Shown: piece by piece, positions 45,512 through 55,392 of the stretch
Numbering within the stretch: the stretch's first letter is position 1
Layout of the letters: every line of letters begins with the position of its first letter
Assembly (NCBI GenBank): GCA_020912385.1
Contig: CP087221.1
Location: 62,001 to 126,000, forward strand
Direction of reading: 5' to 3'
DNA length: 64,000 nt
DNA from: Neofusicoccum parvum
Lineage: Eukaryota > Ascomycota > Dothideomycetes > Botryosphaeriales > Botryosphaeriaceae
The notes under the pieces: model-generated
Told to the model about the DNA's origin: nothing
The model's input: only the letters and a program-made list of their open reading frames with translations
Databases searched by the model: none
Made by a program: the position numbers and the translations under genes

Positions 45512-47720
45512 TCACTCAAAGCCGCCTGGCATGATCGAAGCCCGCTGGTTGGAGTCCTCGGTGGCAACCGATTTCTTCTCGTCATCATCCTCGGCCTTAA
45601 CTACTGGCGTTGCCGTCTTCTCCGACTCGATCTCGGGAGTCTCGGCCGGTTGTGTTTCGGATTCCGCTCGCTTGTCGTCAGCCTCCTTGTCAGCTTCGGC
45701 GGTGTCGTCTGTCGGCCGCTCGTCAAGAGACTTTCGCATCTCGCTTTGGAGTTGCTCCGCCGCTTCCGTCTCAATTCGGCGCTCGTCTTCCGAGTCGAGC
45801 GCAATCGCGGAATCCTGCTTCTGTTCGAGGCCAGACTCGACGTCCGTAATCGTCACAACAGTTCTCCCGATGTCGATTCTTTTCTCCTGCTTGCCGTAAT
45901 TCAAGGGGTCTTCCTCGCCCTGGCCTTCCTGACTCGTGCCTTTCTCCGCGTCCGGAGCCGAGTCAGCCGCACCCTTCTCTTCCTGACTCAGTTTCAATTC
46001 GCTGTCGACACTTTTTCTCGGCTCGGCGGCCCCGCTGCGCCGCTTCTCCACCATCGGACTCTTCGGACTGGTGTTCGGATGTATGTAGGCGGGTATAACT
46101 CCGCCGCCAATACGCGCCCAGAACATGCGCTCGCGAAGCCGGACGCTCTCCTCCCAAGCGCTCTTCTCTTCGTCGCCGTTTTCGGCGCGCCAATGTCCGT
46201 CGCGGCACAGGCGCAAGAAACCAATGTAATCGCAGCAGCTCCGAACACGACCCAGACAGAAATCGCATAGCGGATACCGCTGCGCATCTTTTTCATCGGA
46301 TGTCCTGAACCTGTGCTTGCGCGCGTAGGGATCGGTACCATCTTTGTTCATAACCTTGGAAACCCGATTTTCGCCACAGAGGCTGCAGGCAAAAACAGGG
46401 CCGCGGTACCTGGCGTAAGGAGGTTGCGGTTCGATGGTCAGCGACCCAGCTGTCATACTGTTGAGAACGGTCCGGCGGGCCAGCCAAGAAAGACCGGGGG
46501 CGTTGTCCAAGCGAAGGGTCGGCTCGATATCTTCCGTCAAGGCTCGCTTGTAAAACTTGATTTCCTTTAGGGCAGGTAAGATTGAGCCGGTTTCCTTGTT
46601 AACAGAAACGACCGATTTCGGCAACGACGTTTCAGAGCTGTTAGTGGCAGTGGGTTGCAGGCTAAGACTTGCGGTCGAAATGTTCGCCAACGATCCGAGA
46701 CCCATGACATTGAGGCCGCCGTAGTTCCCGCTAGCGGTACGGGAGTTTGGCGTTGAGACGTGAGTTTTGGCAGTTCGTAAAAGCTCCTGGAATTCGCTAT
46801 AGGCGTCGATATCCGTGCGCAGGACCGGGCTGATAAGGTGAGTGAAGTGCAGGGGATGGGCTGGCTCTACTTCTTCGTCATGGGGAGTGTTAGGAGTGAG
46901 ACTTGCTCTCTCAGACGCGCGGCTTGACCGGTCGGCGGGTACAACGGCGGGCGTTGAAGGCGCTGTGGAAGTGTGAGTATTCGTGGCGGTCGTCTCTTTG
47001 TCGTCGGTTTCCGCAGTGATTGCCGCCATAACTTCCTTGAGGTCGCGAAGCTGCTCTTGTTGCGAGGCAAGTAGCCCCTCAGTATCTTTGAGTTGGGCCT
47101 TGAAATGTTCAGTCCTCCGGTCAGCTGCTTCCGTATCTTTCCTTGCTGCTGCCACCATCTAAAACTGGTCAGCGCCTGGCTTAGGTGCACGTTGCAGCAT
47201 TACGAACCGTATTTGCTTCCTGAAATAGTGCAGTAGTCAGGGTTTCGAGCTCATTCTCAATCCTCTTCTTCTCATGGTCAGCGGCATATCGCGCCTTCTT
47301 CTCCTCCAGCAATTGTTTCCGCAGGCCCATCTCCATGCTGTCGTAGTCATCCTTCTTCACCATGCGCCGCATAATACGCTCGTGCTCTTGCGCATTAGCT
47401 TCCAACAGCTCGATCCGCCGGCGCGCCATTTCCAGTTCCGCCCGGGCCTGTTGCAGATTGTCGTCGAGATTCGTTTGGTGATTGATGGCGTTGATCAGCT
47501 TCGTGCTCAGCGTCGCGACCTCATCGTTCAGGTCGGGGTGGCGCGGCGTCTCCGGGCGCTCTGCACTGGAGGATCCTAACCGGCTGGGACTCGGCGTGCG
47601 CGGATCGGGGATGGTGTTGAGAATGCCGGATTCCGGGCGGCCCAGCATGGAGCGCGCAGGGCCGGGGGAGACATTGCGCGGCAGGGCGGGCGTCGACGTC
47701 GACTTGGTGAGGGCCTTCAT
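45512..47720 (-). CDS. SEC2: Sec2-type Rab guanine-nucleotide exchange factor
   Basis: Exons 47720-47208 and 47158-45512 (719 aa). The 49-nt intron has the unusual donor GTTCGT but a good GCGCTGACC branch and TTTAG acceptor. It joins LTTALFQEANT to MVAAARKDTEAADRR, reconstituting the conserved end of the Sec2 coiled-coil exchange domain (residues about 65-185; ARAELEMARRRIELLEANAQ, EKKARYAADHEKK). This domain activates the Sec4/Rab8 GTPase on secretory vesicles for polarised exocytosis, important for hyphal tips. The middle contains a cysteine-rich block (FACSLCGE, YPLCDFCLGRVRSCCDY) known from fungal Sec2 proteins. The C terminus is acidic and disordered. Confidence 0.9.
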
Positions 47721-48926
47721 GGTGGCTGATGTCTTGGAGGTCGGCGTGACGGGACGGCGCTGCGACGACAGTCGGGAGGACGGTGTTAGGCCGCCACCGC
47801 CATGGCCCCAGCCCCCGACCGTAAAGAAAAAGGAACTGTGTCTCCCGCAGTCAGTCTCGCAAGTCGGAGGGAGGCGCAGCAGAGCCTGAGGCTCGTTGTG
47901 ATGGATGCTGCAGGGCGAGGCTCGACTTACTCAGCCAGCTTGAACGACGGGTGATCGGCTCAGGAACAAGGAAAGCGCGAGGCCCGTGGGCAAAGGAGTG
48001 ACAGAGAGCGGAGATAGGAGCGTCGGCGTCGGGTGCGGCCGCGTCTACTCGGGCATGGGCATCGCGCAGGCTTCTGGGGGGCGGGTGAGGAGAGCGATTT
48101 GAGGACAGGCAGCGCGGCTGGGAGGGAGGTGCGGGAGGGCGGGAAGACGTTTGGACGGGGAGGCGTGAGATGAGCGATGATGTAGGTATCCAGGCGTGCG
48201 AGCAGCATGCTTGCGGCTGGCTCCTTGGGCCGCTTAAAGTCAATGCGCCCGGCTGGAGGCCTCGCCTCGCCAATCGTATTGAACAGGCGCCGCCCAACGA
48301 ACGAAACTGCGCCTTGTCGGCGGGGCCCGCTCTTTGGCTGCACGGCATGGCACGCCCGTGACGCCCGTGGGGACGCTGCGGAATGGACCTGCGTCCGCGT
48401 CCGCGTCCAAGCAGCCGGCTGTCTGTATTTTTGGCGCGAGTCACCCCAGGAGCGCCGCCCTCGTTTCCCAGCGTCGCGACGGCGCGGCGTGCGACCACAC
48501 CTGAGCCCTGCAGCAGCCGGCGCTTCCCGTTGCTCGGCGACCGGGCTACATGCACTAGGACTGCTCGTGACTCCCGCGCCGTGCTCGTACGTCCAGCAGC
48601 CTTCGCGCATGCCTATCCGGGCAAGAGATAGGCTGGACGCCCGCGGCTGAAGCTGAACGATTGGCATCGCGTGCGCGCCGGAGCAGCGTACCCACCCGGC
48701 CCCCGGGCTGCTCCTGCTGCCGGCGCTGCCGTGGCGAGTCGACCTGGACTGACCGCGCCGGACCTAGAGCGAGGTAGCGCGGGACGCGCAGTCGACTCGG
48801 CCCTGGCGGCGCACGCGGCTGCACCATTCGCCCGCCCCCGCCGACCGCCAGCGCGCTGCGAGCTCGCCGACGCACCCAAGCCCCGCCAACACCAACAGGC
48901 ACCGCCCGCACAGCTCGCAGATTGCA
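47721..48926. other. GC-rich bidirectional promoter region (SEC2 and PDCD5)
   Basis: 1.2 kb between opposing starts. It has many overlapping frames on both strands due to high GC, with none supported. Confidence 0.45.
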
Positions 48927-49477
48927 ATGTCTGACGCCGATCTCGAAGAGGTGCAGCTCCGCGCAGCGCGCCCACCCGCCTGAAACGCGCGCGCTGACCT
49001 CCCGCAGATTCGCAAGGCCCGTCTGGCCCAGCTCCGCCAGCAGAGCGGCGCCTCGGGCGCCGGCAGTGGCGGAGAAGGCTCCCAGGAAGACTCGCAACGG
49101 TACGCTCCATGGCCTCCGCCGCCGCCGCTTGGCCCCTCCGCGCCCGCCCAAGACGCTTCTCGAACACGTCCTAACCGCAGCCCCCCAGTGCCCGCGAAGC
49201 TGAGGCCCGCCAGGCCATCCTCTCGCAGATCCTCCTCCCCGAGGCCGCCGACCGCCTGGGCCGCATCCGCATGGTCAAGGAGTCTCGCGCCAACGACATC
49301 GAGAACCGCCTCATCATGCTCGCCCGCTCTGGCCAGCTGCGCTCAAAGGTCACCGAGGAGCAGCTGAAGGATCTGCTTGGCGCCGTGTCGGAGCAGGAGG
49401 AGAAGCAGCAGGAGAAAATTGTGGTGCAGAGACGTGGTGGATGGGACGACGATGACGACGACTTGCTGGATTTGTAG
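48927..49477 (+). CDS. PDCD5/TFAR19-family dsDNA-binding protein
   Basis: Three exons: 48927-48950, 49008-49099 and 49189-49477 (134 aa). The first exon is just 24 nt (MSDADLEE). Intron 1 (57 nt) has a weak GTGCAG donor but a CGCTGACC branch and CGCAG acceptor. Intron 2 (89 nt) has GTACGC and CCCAG. After splicing: IRKARLAQLRQQ, then EARQAILSQILLPEAADRLGRIRMV, DIENRLIMLARSGQL and an acidic end (WDDDDDDLLDL). This is the full-length PDCD5 fold, a small three-helix protein conserved from archaea to animals, with roles reported in apoptosis and as a chaperonin partner. The exact role in fungi is poorly defined. Confidence 0.92.
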
Positions 49478-50161
49478 GGAGACTGCTCACGGACAAAATT
49501 GAGGAATACCCCTCTTGCATTGGACGGCGTTGGGATTGGACTCCAGCTACGGCTGTGGGGGGATACTCAGCTGGCGGTATACGACCAGCTTTGATCTTCC
49601 GAAACGTCCGGAATGAAAAGTTGTTGATCCTTGGCTTCGCTGCTCTCTAACACACCGAACGAAGAGGCGACGCGTAGCAGGAAGCGAGATTGATCCTCAT
49701 CATCAGACATGATTGACATACGTATGCTTCCGGACGGGTATTTTGAGGCAATGCAAAAGCACTTCAGCTCTCCGGCGCGTGCTAATAACCGTGCGTTGTT
49801 GCGCGTCGTGTTCGTTCAGGGCAAGCTTCAAATAAAGCCTGACGGAGTTCTCACACGCCCCTCTTCGACTCCGTCTGTGCAGGGGAATGCCGCATTCGAC
49901 CGTCGCCCAACCTGCTTTCGATAAACTCGAGTATGTGGGAAGTTGAAGCATGCATCCGAATAGCTTTAGTGCACATACTCTAGCACTCTGGACTCTGCCA
50001 ACTCCAAGCAAACCACCATGATTTTGAGTTGGGTGATCCCGTAATCCTGTCAGGAGACTACGTGTTCAGTGTATTCTCCGCCTCAGCCGTCGGTTGCGCT
50101 TCCCCTATGTGGGTACAGGTTTCTCACAGACACATAATATACACATGCGACGAAGTCAATA
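49478..50161. other. convergent intergenic region, no gene seen
   Basis: 3' flanks of PDCD5 and COQ4. Nothing recognised. Confidence 0.45.
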
Positions 50162-51034
50162 TCAGACAGCCGCCTGTCGAGCCGCCTCCCGGGCAGCCTT
50201 CTCCGCCCTCCTCCTCTCCTTCTCCTGCCTCCTGATGTCTCTCAAGTCCGGCGGCTTCTCAATGCCCAATTCAGTCCTCAGCTCATCCACGTCCATTTCC
50301 AGGCACTCCTCCCAGTACACATTGATGACCTCCTTACTCTTCAGGCCATTCTCGACCGCCCAAGGCCCGTAGATCTTCCAGAACCTCTCCCTCTCCTTCT
50401 TCTTCAGCGTGAGCGCGGCCGTGATGCTCAGCCCGGTCATGGGCAGCAGGGTGTTCGCAAACTCAAACGCCTTGAGCGCGACCTCGCCCTCGCGGAAGAC
50501 GGGCAGGCCGCAGAGGGCGTGGTAGAAGTCGTGGCACTCGCGGTAGCGCTGCATGACGTAGGCGCACTCCTCGTCGTCGATGTAGCGCACCTGGGCGCGG
50601 GTGTCGGGGCTGACGCCCTCGCGGTCGAGCCAGCCGGCGTAGGTGCGGCCGACCGTGTTCTCGGGCAGCGAGCGAAGGTAGTCGACGTCCAGGGTCTTGG
50701 AGGTCATGCGCGGGCGGTCGCGCAGGATGCGCCGGCCGGTCGGGTCGCGCAGCATGGCGTCGCGCAGGCGGTAGATGAAGTACGGCTGCGCGGTGGCTTC
50801 GCCCAGCGCCGCGATCAGGTCGCCCCGCCGCGGGTCCACGAGCGACCACACGGCCGAGCCGACGGCCAGGGCGCCGCGCTCGAGGACGGTCAGCGGCACG
50901 TGGCCGGGGTAGTTTGGTGGTGGGCGGTTGAGCACGGAGAAGCGGGCATGGGCGGAGAGTGGCAGGCGCGCGTGCTGGGCGCAGGGAGCGGCACAGACGG
51001 CCCGGGAGAGCGGGCGCTTCAGTGTTGTTGCCAT
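50162..51034 (-). CDS. COQ4: Ubiquinone biosynthesis protein Coq4, mitochondrial
   Basis: Single exon, 290 residues. A mitochondrial presequence ([19 protein letters not shown]) is followed by the Coq4 domain: [38 protein letters not shown] and [15 protein letters not shown], which contains the HDxxH zinc-binding motif. [18 protein letters not shown] and [18 protein letters not shown] follow. Coq4 organises the coenzyme Q biosynthetic complex on the matrix face of the inner membrane, and recent work on the family assigns it a C1 decarboxylation/hydroxylation step. The basic C-terminal tail ([14 protein letters not shown]) is a common fungal extension. It is transcribed away from the SET-domain gene across 342 bp. 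Confidence 0.95.
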   Translation of the reverse strand: MATTLKRPLSRAVCAAPCAQHARLPLSAHARFSVLNRPPPNYPGHVPLTVLERGALAVGSAVWSLVDPRRGDLIAALGEATAQPYFIYRLRDAMLRDPTGRRILRDRPRMTSKTLDVDYLRSLPENTVGRTYAGWLDREGVSPDTRAQVRYIDDEECAYVMQRYRECHDFYHALCGLPVFREGEVALKAFEFANTLLPMTGLSITAALTLKKKERERFWKIYGPWAVENGLKSKEVINVYWEECLEMDVDELRTELGIEKPPDLRDIRRQEKERRRAEKAAREAARQAAV

Positions 51035-51376
51035 TGTCGCATTGTTTGTGTGTTGGGAGAGAGCCCGGCGGCGGGCAGAGCTGGAGCCGTCTGGCGATGG
51101 TGGTTTGATGCGAGCTTTATCGATAGCGCGGGCACGCCAGCGAAAAAAAAATGTGGCCGCCAGGGCCGTGGGCCGCTACCGGTAGCTCCCGCAAAGCCGT
51201 GCCGGCTGTTCTGCATTCCTTGGCTCGGAGTCATTTCTTGTCGTTCTCTTTCAACTCCCGCTGCATTCTTCACGCTCGCATTCGGCAGCCAGCATGGATT
51301 ACAGGATCCCCACGGCGCTGTCCATCCAATAGTGCCGCCGCCGCGACCACCGCTCAACCAAATTCAACACCTCAAT
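51035..51376. promoter_or_regulatory. Divergent promoter between COQ4 and the SET gene
   Basis: 342 bp between start codons. A short A-run near 51144-51152 is the only obvious feature. Confidence 0.45.
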
Positions 51377-52895
51377 ATGGCAGCACCCTCGCCAGGGCCC
51401 GAACACGAGCGCTTCATCTCGTGGGCGAAGGACCAGCTTGGCGTCACTATCGACGGCGTCACGCCTGCCAAATTGCCCGGCAGAGGTCTGGGCGTGCTCG
51501 CGACAAAGCCGCTGAAACAGGGGGACTTGCTGGTCTCCGTCCCCGCCAAAGCGCTGCTGACCACTGAGACCAAGCACGTCAAGGATGTCCTCCTGCCAAA
51601 GGAGGCTACCGTTCACGGCCGGCTGGCCGTGTATCTGACGCTGATGGACGGAAAGGAGGATGCGCCACATCGGCTGTGGCAGCCGGTGTGGCCGAAGAAG
51701 GAGGAATTCGATCAAATCATGCCGATGAACTGGACCGACCGCCAGAAGGAGCTGTTGCCGGCCCACGCGAAGAGTAGGTCCCATGCTTTGACACTGATTC
51801 TTCATGAACTGCGTGATCCTTGCTTCCGCCCGCATTTCTTGGCTCGCGCCGGTGTTGGAGACCACAGTACTCACCTTCGCCAGGTCTTCTCGAGAAGCAG
51901 CAGGACAAGTTCGAAAAGGACTGGGAGCTTCTCAAAGATCGCCTCCCGGACAAAGAGTGCCGCGACCTCTTCATCTACTACTGGTTGATTGTGAACACCA
52001 GAACCTTTTACTGGGACTACCCGACCACTACCCGCACGGGGAAGCAGCAGGTCAAGAGGCGCAAACTCATCCCAGATGATTGCATGGCACTGTGCCCATT
52101 CATGGAGTACTTTAACCATGCTGATGAAGGAGTGGGTTTATTTCCTACTCATTGACCTCTTTGTGGTGCTGTTGCTAAGAAATTGGAGTGCGCTGTGGAC
52201 CATGACATGAAAGGGTTTACAATTACCTGCAATCGCGAATATAGTGAGCACTATCTGAGCCCCTTTTCTCCAACGCAAAAAGGGGTTGGCTAACTTTTGG
52301 TGAAGAGACCGGCGAGGAAGTCTTTCTCTCGTATGGCCCGCACAGTAATGATTTTCTCCTAATTGAATGTGAGTGGTAGACGTCTCGGCGAAGCTTGCCA
52401 TACAGGTTTCGCTGACGAAGATCCAGATGGCTTCATCCTCAATGCCAACAAATGGGATGAGACTAAACTCGACGGCATAATTCTTCCAAAGCTTTACAAA
52501 GCGCAAAAGGAAGCCTTGGATGAGCATGGTTTTCTAGGGTTTGTACCTGCTTCCTTGATTCTGCTGTCTACTACCCCTCACTAAACCATTTCAGCAATTA
52601 CACCATCGAACGCGCGCAAACTTGCCACCGCACTCAAGTTGCACTGCGAGCTCTAGTGTTGCCCGGTAACACATGGCGCCGCTTCGCCGATGGTTTCGAC
52701 GATGGCGACCGCGAACGGGAGAGTGTTGATGAGCGGTGCGCGCAGCTCCTGAAGCAATACGAGCATGAGATCGACAAAGTTGAGAAAGAAGTCCGAGCGC
52801 TTCCTGAATCTGATAGGAGAAGCACGCTAGAAAGGCGGTGGGATCAGATACGGAACATTGTGGAAGAGTTGGCGTTGCAGTTGGAGAAGCAGTAG
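51377..52895 (+). CDS. SET-domain protein lysine methyltransferase (LSMT/SETD3-type)
   Basis: Six exons: 51377-51773, 51884-52131, 52189-52243, 52306-52368, 52427-52538 and 52595-52895 (391 aa). Introns are 110, 57, 62, 58 and 56 nt. The 52132-52188 acceptor (GGAG) is the least certain; AAG at 52180 is an in-frame alternative. The SET core runs LPGRGLGVLATKPLKQGDLLVSVP, then YYWLIVNTRTFYWDYP, MALCPFMEYFNHADEG and [25 protein letters not shown]. The joined YFNHAD and YG-type motifs form the cofactor and substrate site. The C-terminal region is a Rubisco-LSMT-like substrate-binding domain. Such enzymes methylate ribosomal proteins or translation factors. The substrate is not known. Confidence 0.85.
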
Positions 52896-53611
52896 TATTG
52901 ATAGCTGTGTGTTGGCTGTGGGGTATCGGAGCGCGGTCGAGCGTGGGGAAGGGGGGCGGACGGATACTCCTGTTCGCCCAACTTTCTACAGAACAGACTA
53001 AAACCTCCAACGATAGACAGCAACACGCTTTCTCAAACTCACGATGCACGTCTTGTTTCATCACTAAAGTGGGTGTGTGGTAGAAAATAGATGCGGGAGA
53101 GCAATAAAAAGCTTCCCTCCTAAATACCAGACTCCAGGCACAGCGGAAAACGTCTTCACAGTAAGCATGAACGCTGTAATAGTAGTCCTCCATGTAGCTC
53201 GCAACGGCCGTTCATAAAGTGCTAGAATTGAGGCAAAACACTCGCATGTATTCGCAGGTCGGAAAGTCCTCACGACAATCACAAATATTCTCAATCCGCT
53301 GTAGCTGCCGGGGGTTTTAGAGATCCGCCGAGGACACATCCTGATGGGTTGGCGTCTTATTGTCTAGTCACCGGCTGGACGCTTCAACTTCTTGCAACGA
53401 TGCTGCTGCGACTAATTATCTGGGCCTGCCACATATCTCGGTCATGAAGCCATTTTCTATTTTGTGTTTCGTCAATGTAATGACGTGCTTCTTCAGCATG
53501 TGGCTCCGGGAACGGTCGCGCTAGCTGCCGCCCCAAGTTTTGGTAACATAGTTTTTGTTTGCCACTTGCCTCCCATCCAACAACCACTCCAAGTTGTCAA
53601 ACTTGGTTTAC
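52896..53611. other. intergenic, no gene seen
   Basis: 3' flank of the SET gene and 5' flank of the tRNA gene. No further gene recognised. Confidence 0.4.
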
Positions 53612-53791
53612 GGCTCAGTGGTCTAGTGGTATGATTGTCGCTTCGGGTACCAGCTCCCACGCCTCTTAGAGGTGTTGAAAGCTTCATACGCTTGAATTGT
53701 GACAGGCCCCGGGTTCGGTAAGTTTCGATGTTCGATCCTTATGCGAGTTCCAGTTAACTAACAGTTAACCATCAGATCCCCGGCTGAGCCC
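53612..53791 (+). tRNA. tRNA-Pro(CGG) with two introns, one in the T loop
   Basis: Acceptor stem GGCTCAG (53612-53618) pairs with CTGAGCC (53784-53790). A normal D arm carries the A box TGGTCTAGTGG. Anticodon stem GTCGC/GTGAC frames a loop with anticodon CGG (53644-53646). A canonical intron of 50 nt (53648-53697) follows the base after the anticodon. The T stem is CCGGG (53709-53713) and CCCGG (53779-53783). The T loop TTCG/ATC is split by a second 58-nt insertion. With both removed, all four stems close and the length is normal. T runs (CTTTTTG) just downstream are a Pol III terminator. CCA is not encoded, as expected. Confidence 0.9.
53718..53775 (+). other. Spliceosomal-type intron in the T loop of tRNA-Pro(CGG)
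   Basis: 58 nt beginning GTAAGT and ending CATCAG, with TTAACTAACAG (branch-site CTAAC) 14-20 nt before the end. It lies exactly between TTCG and ATC of the T loop. It interrupts the exonic B box. It carries GTTCGATCC at 53730-53738, a full match to the B-box consensus GWTCRANNC, which could restore TFIIIC binding. The equivalent insertion in tRNA-Pro(AGG) has the same layout. Confidence 0.8.
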
Positions 53792-55251
53792 CGCTTTCTT
53801 TTTCTTTTTGTTTTGCGGTTCCCCGCAGCACCGATCCTACCGCGCACTCTTTTATTAAAACAGATCACAAGCCACCAAGCGACGCTCTTGTTGCTTCAAT
53901 TACAACTGTGTGTGTACTCGTCATGTTGAAGAGTGCAAACGAGGGCTCCCTTCGTGGGTGGTGCTCTTTTTTTGGGGGCAGTCTGGGACTTTACCATAAA
54001 CACACTATGCAGGAAATGGGTTCAGTCGTTATGCCGCACATTGACAACGCTCTCGAACACACTCCGAAGTTTCTCAAGGGCATTGGCACGGTGCTGCGGA
54101 GTGACGAGGACGTCGAGTGCGGCAGTAACGAGCATTTCGTAACCACTTGTGCGGCAGTAACGAGCATTTCGTAACCACTTGCGCGGCTATCAAGGCTTAG
54201 ACTACTGCGACAAGTCGCTAAGAACTTGTCGGATCCAATTATAGAAGTTTCACCGAGTCACAATCTTTGCGCGATGGGTGTGGAGGAAATGAGCACCGCG
54301 CATCGTTGACGTTCCAGATTGTCGATCCGAAAGTCTCGTAGATATGAGATAAAGCAGCAACTTCGAACGTCGCGAGTAAAATGAAGGCGTGGAATTCCCG
54401 GTGATTGAATGAATTTTATATTGCCATGATGTCATTGGCGGTGCGATGAGCAACACCTTGAGGGCTGCGTCCCGCGCATTCAACGTATGAGTCTCACAAG
54501 TCCGGGAGCATCGGGCGGGATTGATTTGATAAGTACTCATGAGTCTGAGTATGCAACTGCGAAAGAAAAGTCTGTAGTTGACGGAGACCGTTGCTGTGTT
54601 GGGGCTGTGCGATGTCGGTGACAGTGGAGATTGGCCTCTCCGGGACTCCTTCCTGCCAAATTCTAGCCTGAAGCCAGTTCGCTCGCACACGCTCAACACA
54701 GTCACCATTGGCGAAGCTAGCCGCTGAATTCTTCGGAGCTGCTCAAGTGTTTCTAAACTCGCTCTGCCGATCTGCACTGCCTGATCCACGTGTTGCACAT
54801 CTACTGCTGTTGCCTTCCAGCACGCACAAAGTTGAACTGTTTGCCTGATTCTCTTCTCAATTACCCAGGGTCCGTCAAAAGTGGGGGAGAGCTGGAGAGT
54901 AAGTTTGCCGGCTTCATCGATGGGCTGTTGTGTTCATACCTCGAGACCGCAGCTTTTCCTTTCACTCGCTGGAAACGCTCGGTTTTATCCCGCTTGCTTC
55001 TTCGCATCTACACAGCATTCTCTACTCGTTCAAAAGCTAAAAGAACGAAGTCCATTCTGACTCATTCTGCACTGCCGTACTTCCTTTCCTCGCATCTTGC
55101 TCTCTGGAGACTCCTGTTGCCGCCTCTAACTCAGACCTTATCAATTTCCCGACCGCTCCTCGGGTAAGTCGGCAAAATATGAATTAGCCTCGACGACTTG
55201 TTCAGTACAGGTCTTGACAGCTACAGCAAAAAGCAAAAATAAAGATGTACT
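53792..55251. other. spacer between the two tRNA genes, no supported gene
   Basis: Contains a 32-bp perfect tandem duplication at 54117-54180. Minus-strand frames at 54250-54798 have some protein-like stretches in two different frames but no start or family, possibly an old gene remnant. Confidence 0.4.
54117..54180. repeat. 32-bp perfect tandem duplication
   Basis: Unit GTGCGGCAGTAACGAGCATT... occurs twice without mismatch (54117-54148 and 54149-54180), a recent duplication. Confidence 0.95.
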
Positions 55252-55392
55252 GGGTCTTGCCGCGGATCTGATGGATTTGTTAGAATGTGTTTTGGACTCA
55301 GAGTCGAACAGAAAGCTTACCGAACGCGGGGCCTCTCGCAAGCAACTCAGGGTGTGCCCTAAGCGAGAATCATACCACTAGACCACAAGACC
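55252..55392 (-). tRNA. tRNA-Pro(AGG) with two introns, one in the T loop
   Basis: Read leftward: acceptor GGTCTTG (55392-55386) pairs with CAAGACC (55259-55253). The D-arm and A-box sequence is identical to that of tRNA-Pro(CGG). Anticodon stem CTCGC/GCGAG frames anticodon AGG (55360-55358). A canonical 16-nt intron lies at 55356-55341. The T stem CCGCG/CGCGG closes a TTCG/ATC loop that is split by a 53-nt insertion (55320-55268). TTTTT follows about 10 nt after the 3' end. The acceptor and T stems differ in sequence from the other gene yet remain fully paired, which argues that the gene is functional and not a pseudogene. Confidence 0.9.
55268..55320 (-). other. Spliceosomal-type intron in the T loop of tRNA-Pro(AGG)
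   Basis: 53 nt, GTAAGC at the start, TTCTAACAAA before the end and CCATCAG as the acceptor. It has the same insertion point as in tRNA-Pro(CGG). A perfect B-box match GTTCGACTC lies on the minus strand at 55309-55301. The exonic B box is interrupted at GTTCG. Confidence 0.8.

Noticed and set aside
50519..51988. 489-codon plus-strand frame crossing COQ4 and the SET gene
   Set aside because: Its first half is antisense to COQ4 and it joins the SET exon only by chance. The SET gene has a good ATG at 51377.
52369..52405. 37-nt intron with the acceptor TACAG in the SET gene
   Set aside because: Too short for this genome, and it gives ECFADEDPD. The acceptor ATCCAG at 52426 gives the family-typical EYGFIL and a CTGAC branch site.
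54250..54798. 182-codon minus-strand frame between the tRNA genes
   Set aside because: It does not open with ATG, the protein-like stretches lie in two different frames, and no splice sites join them. At most it is a gene remnant.
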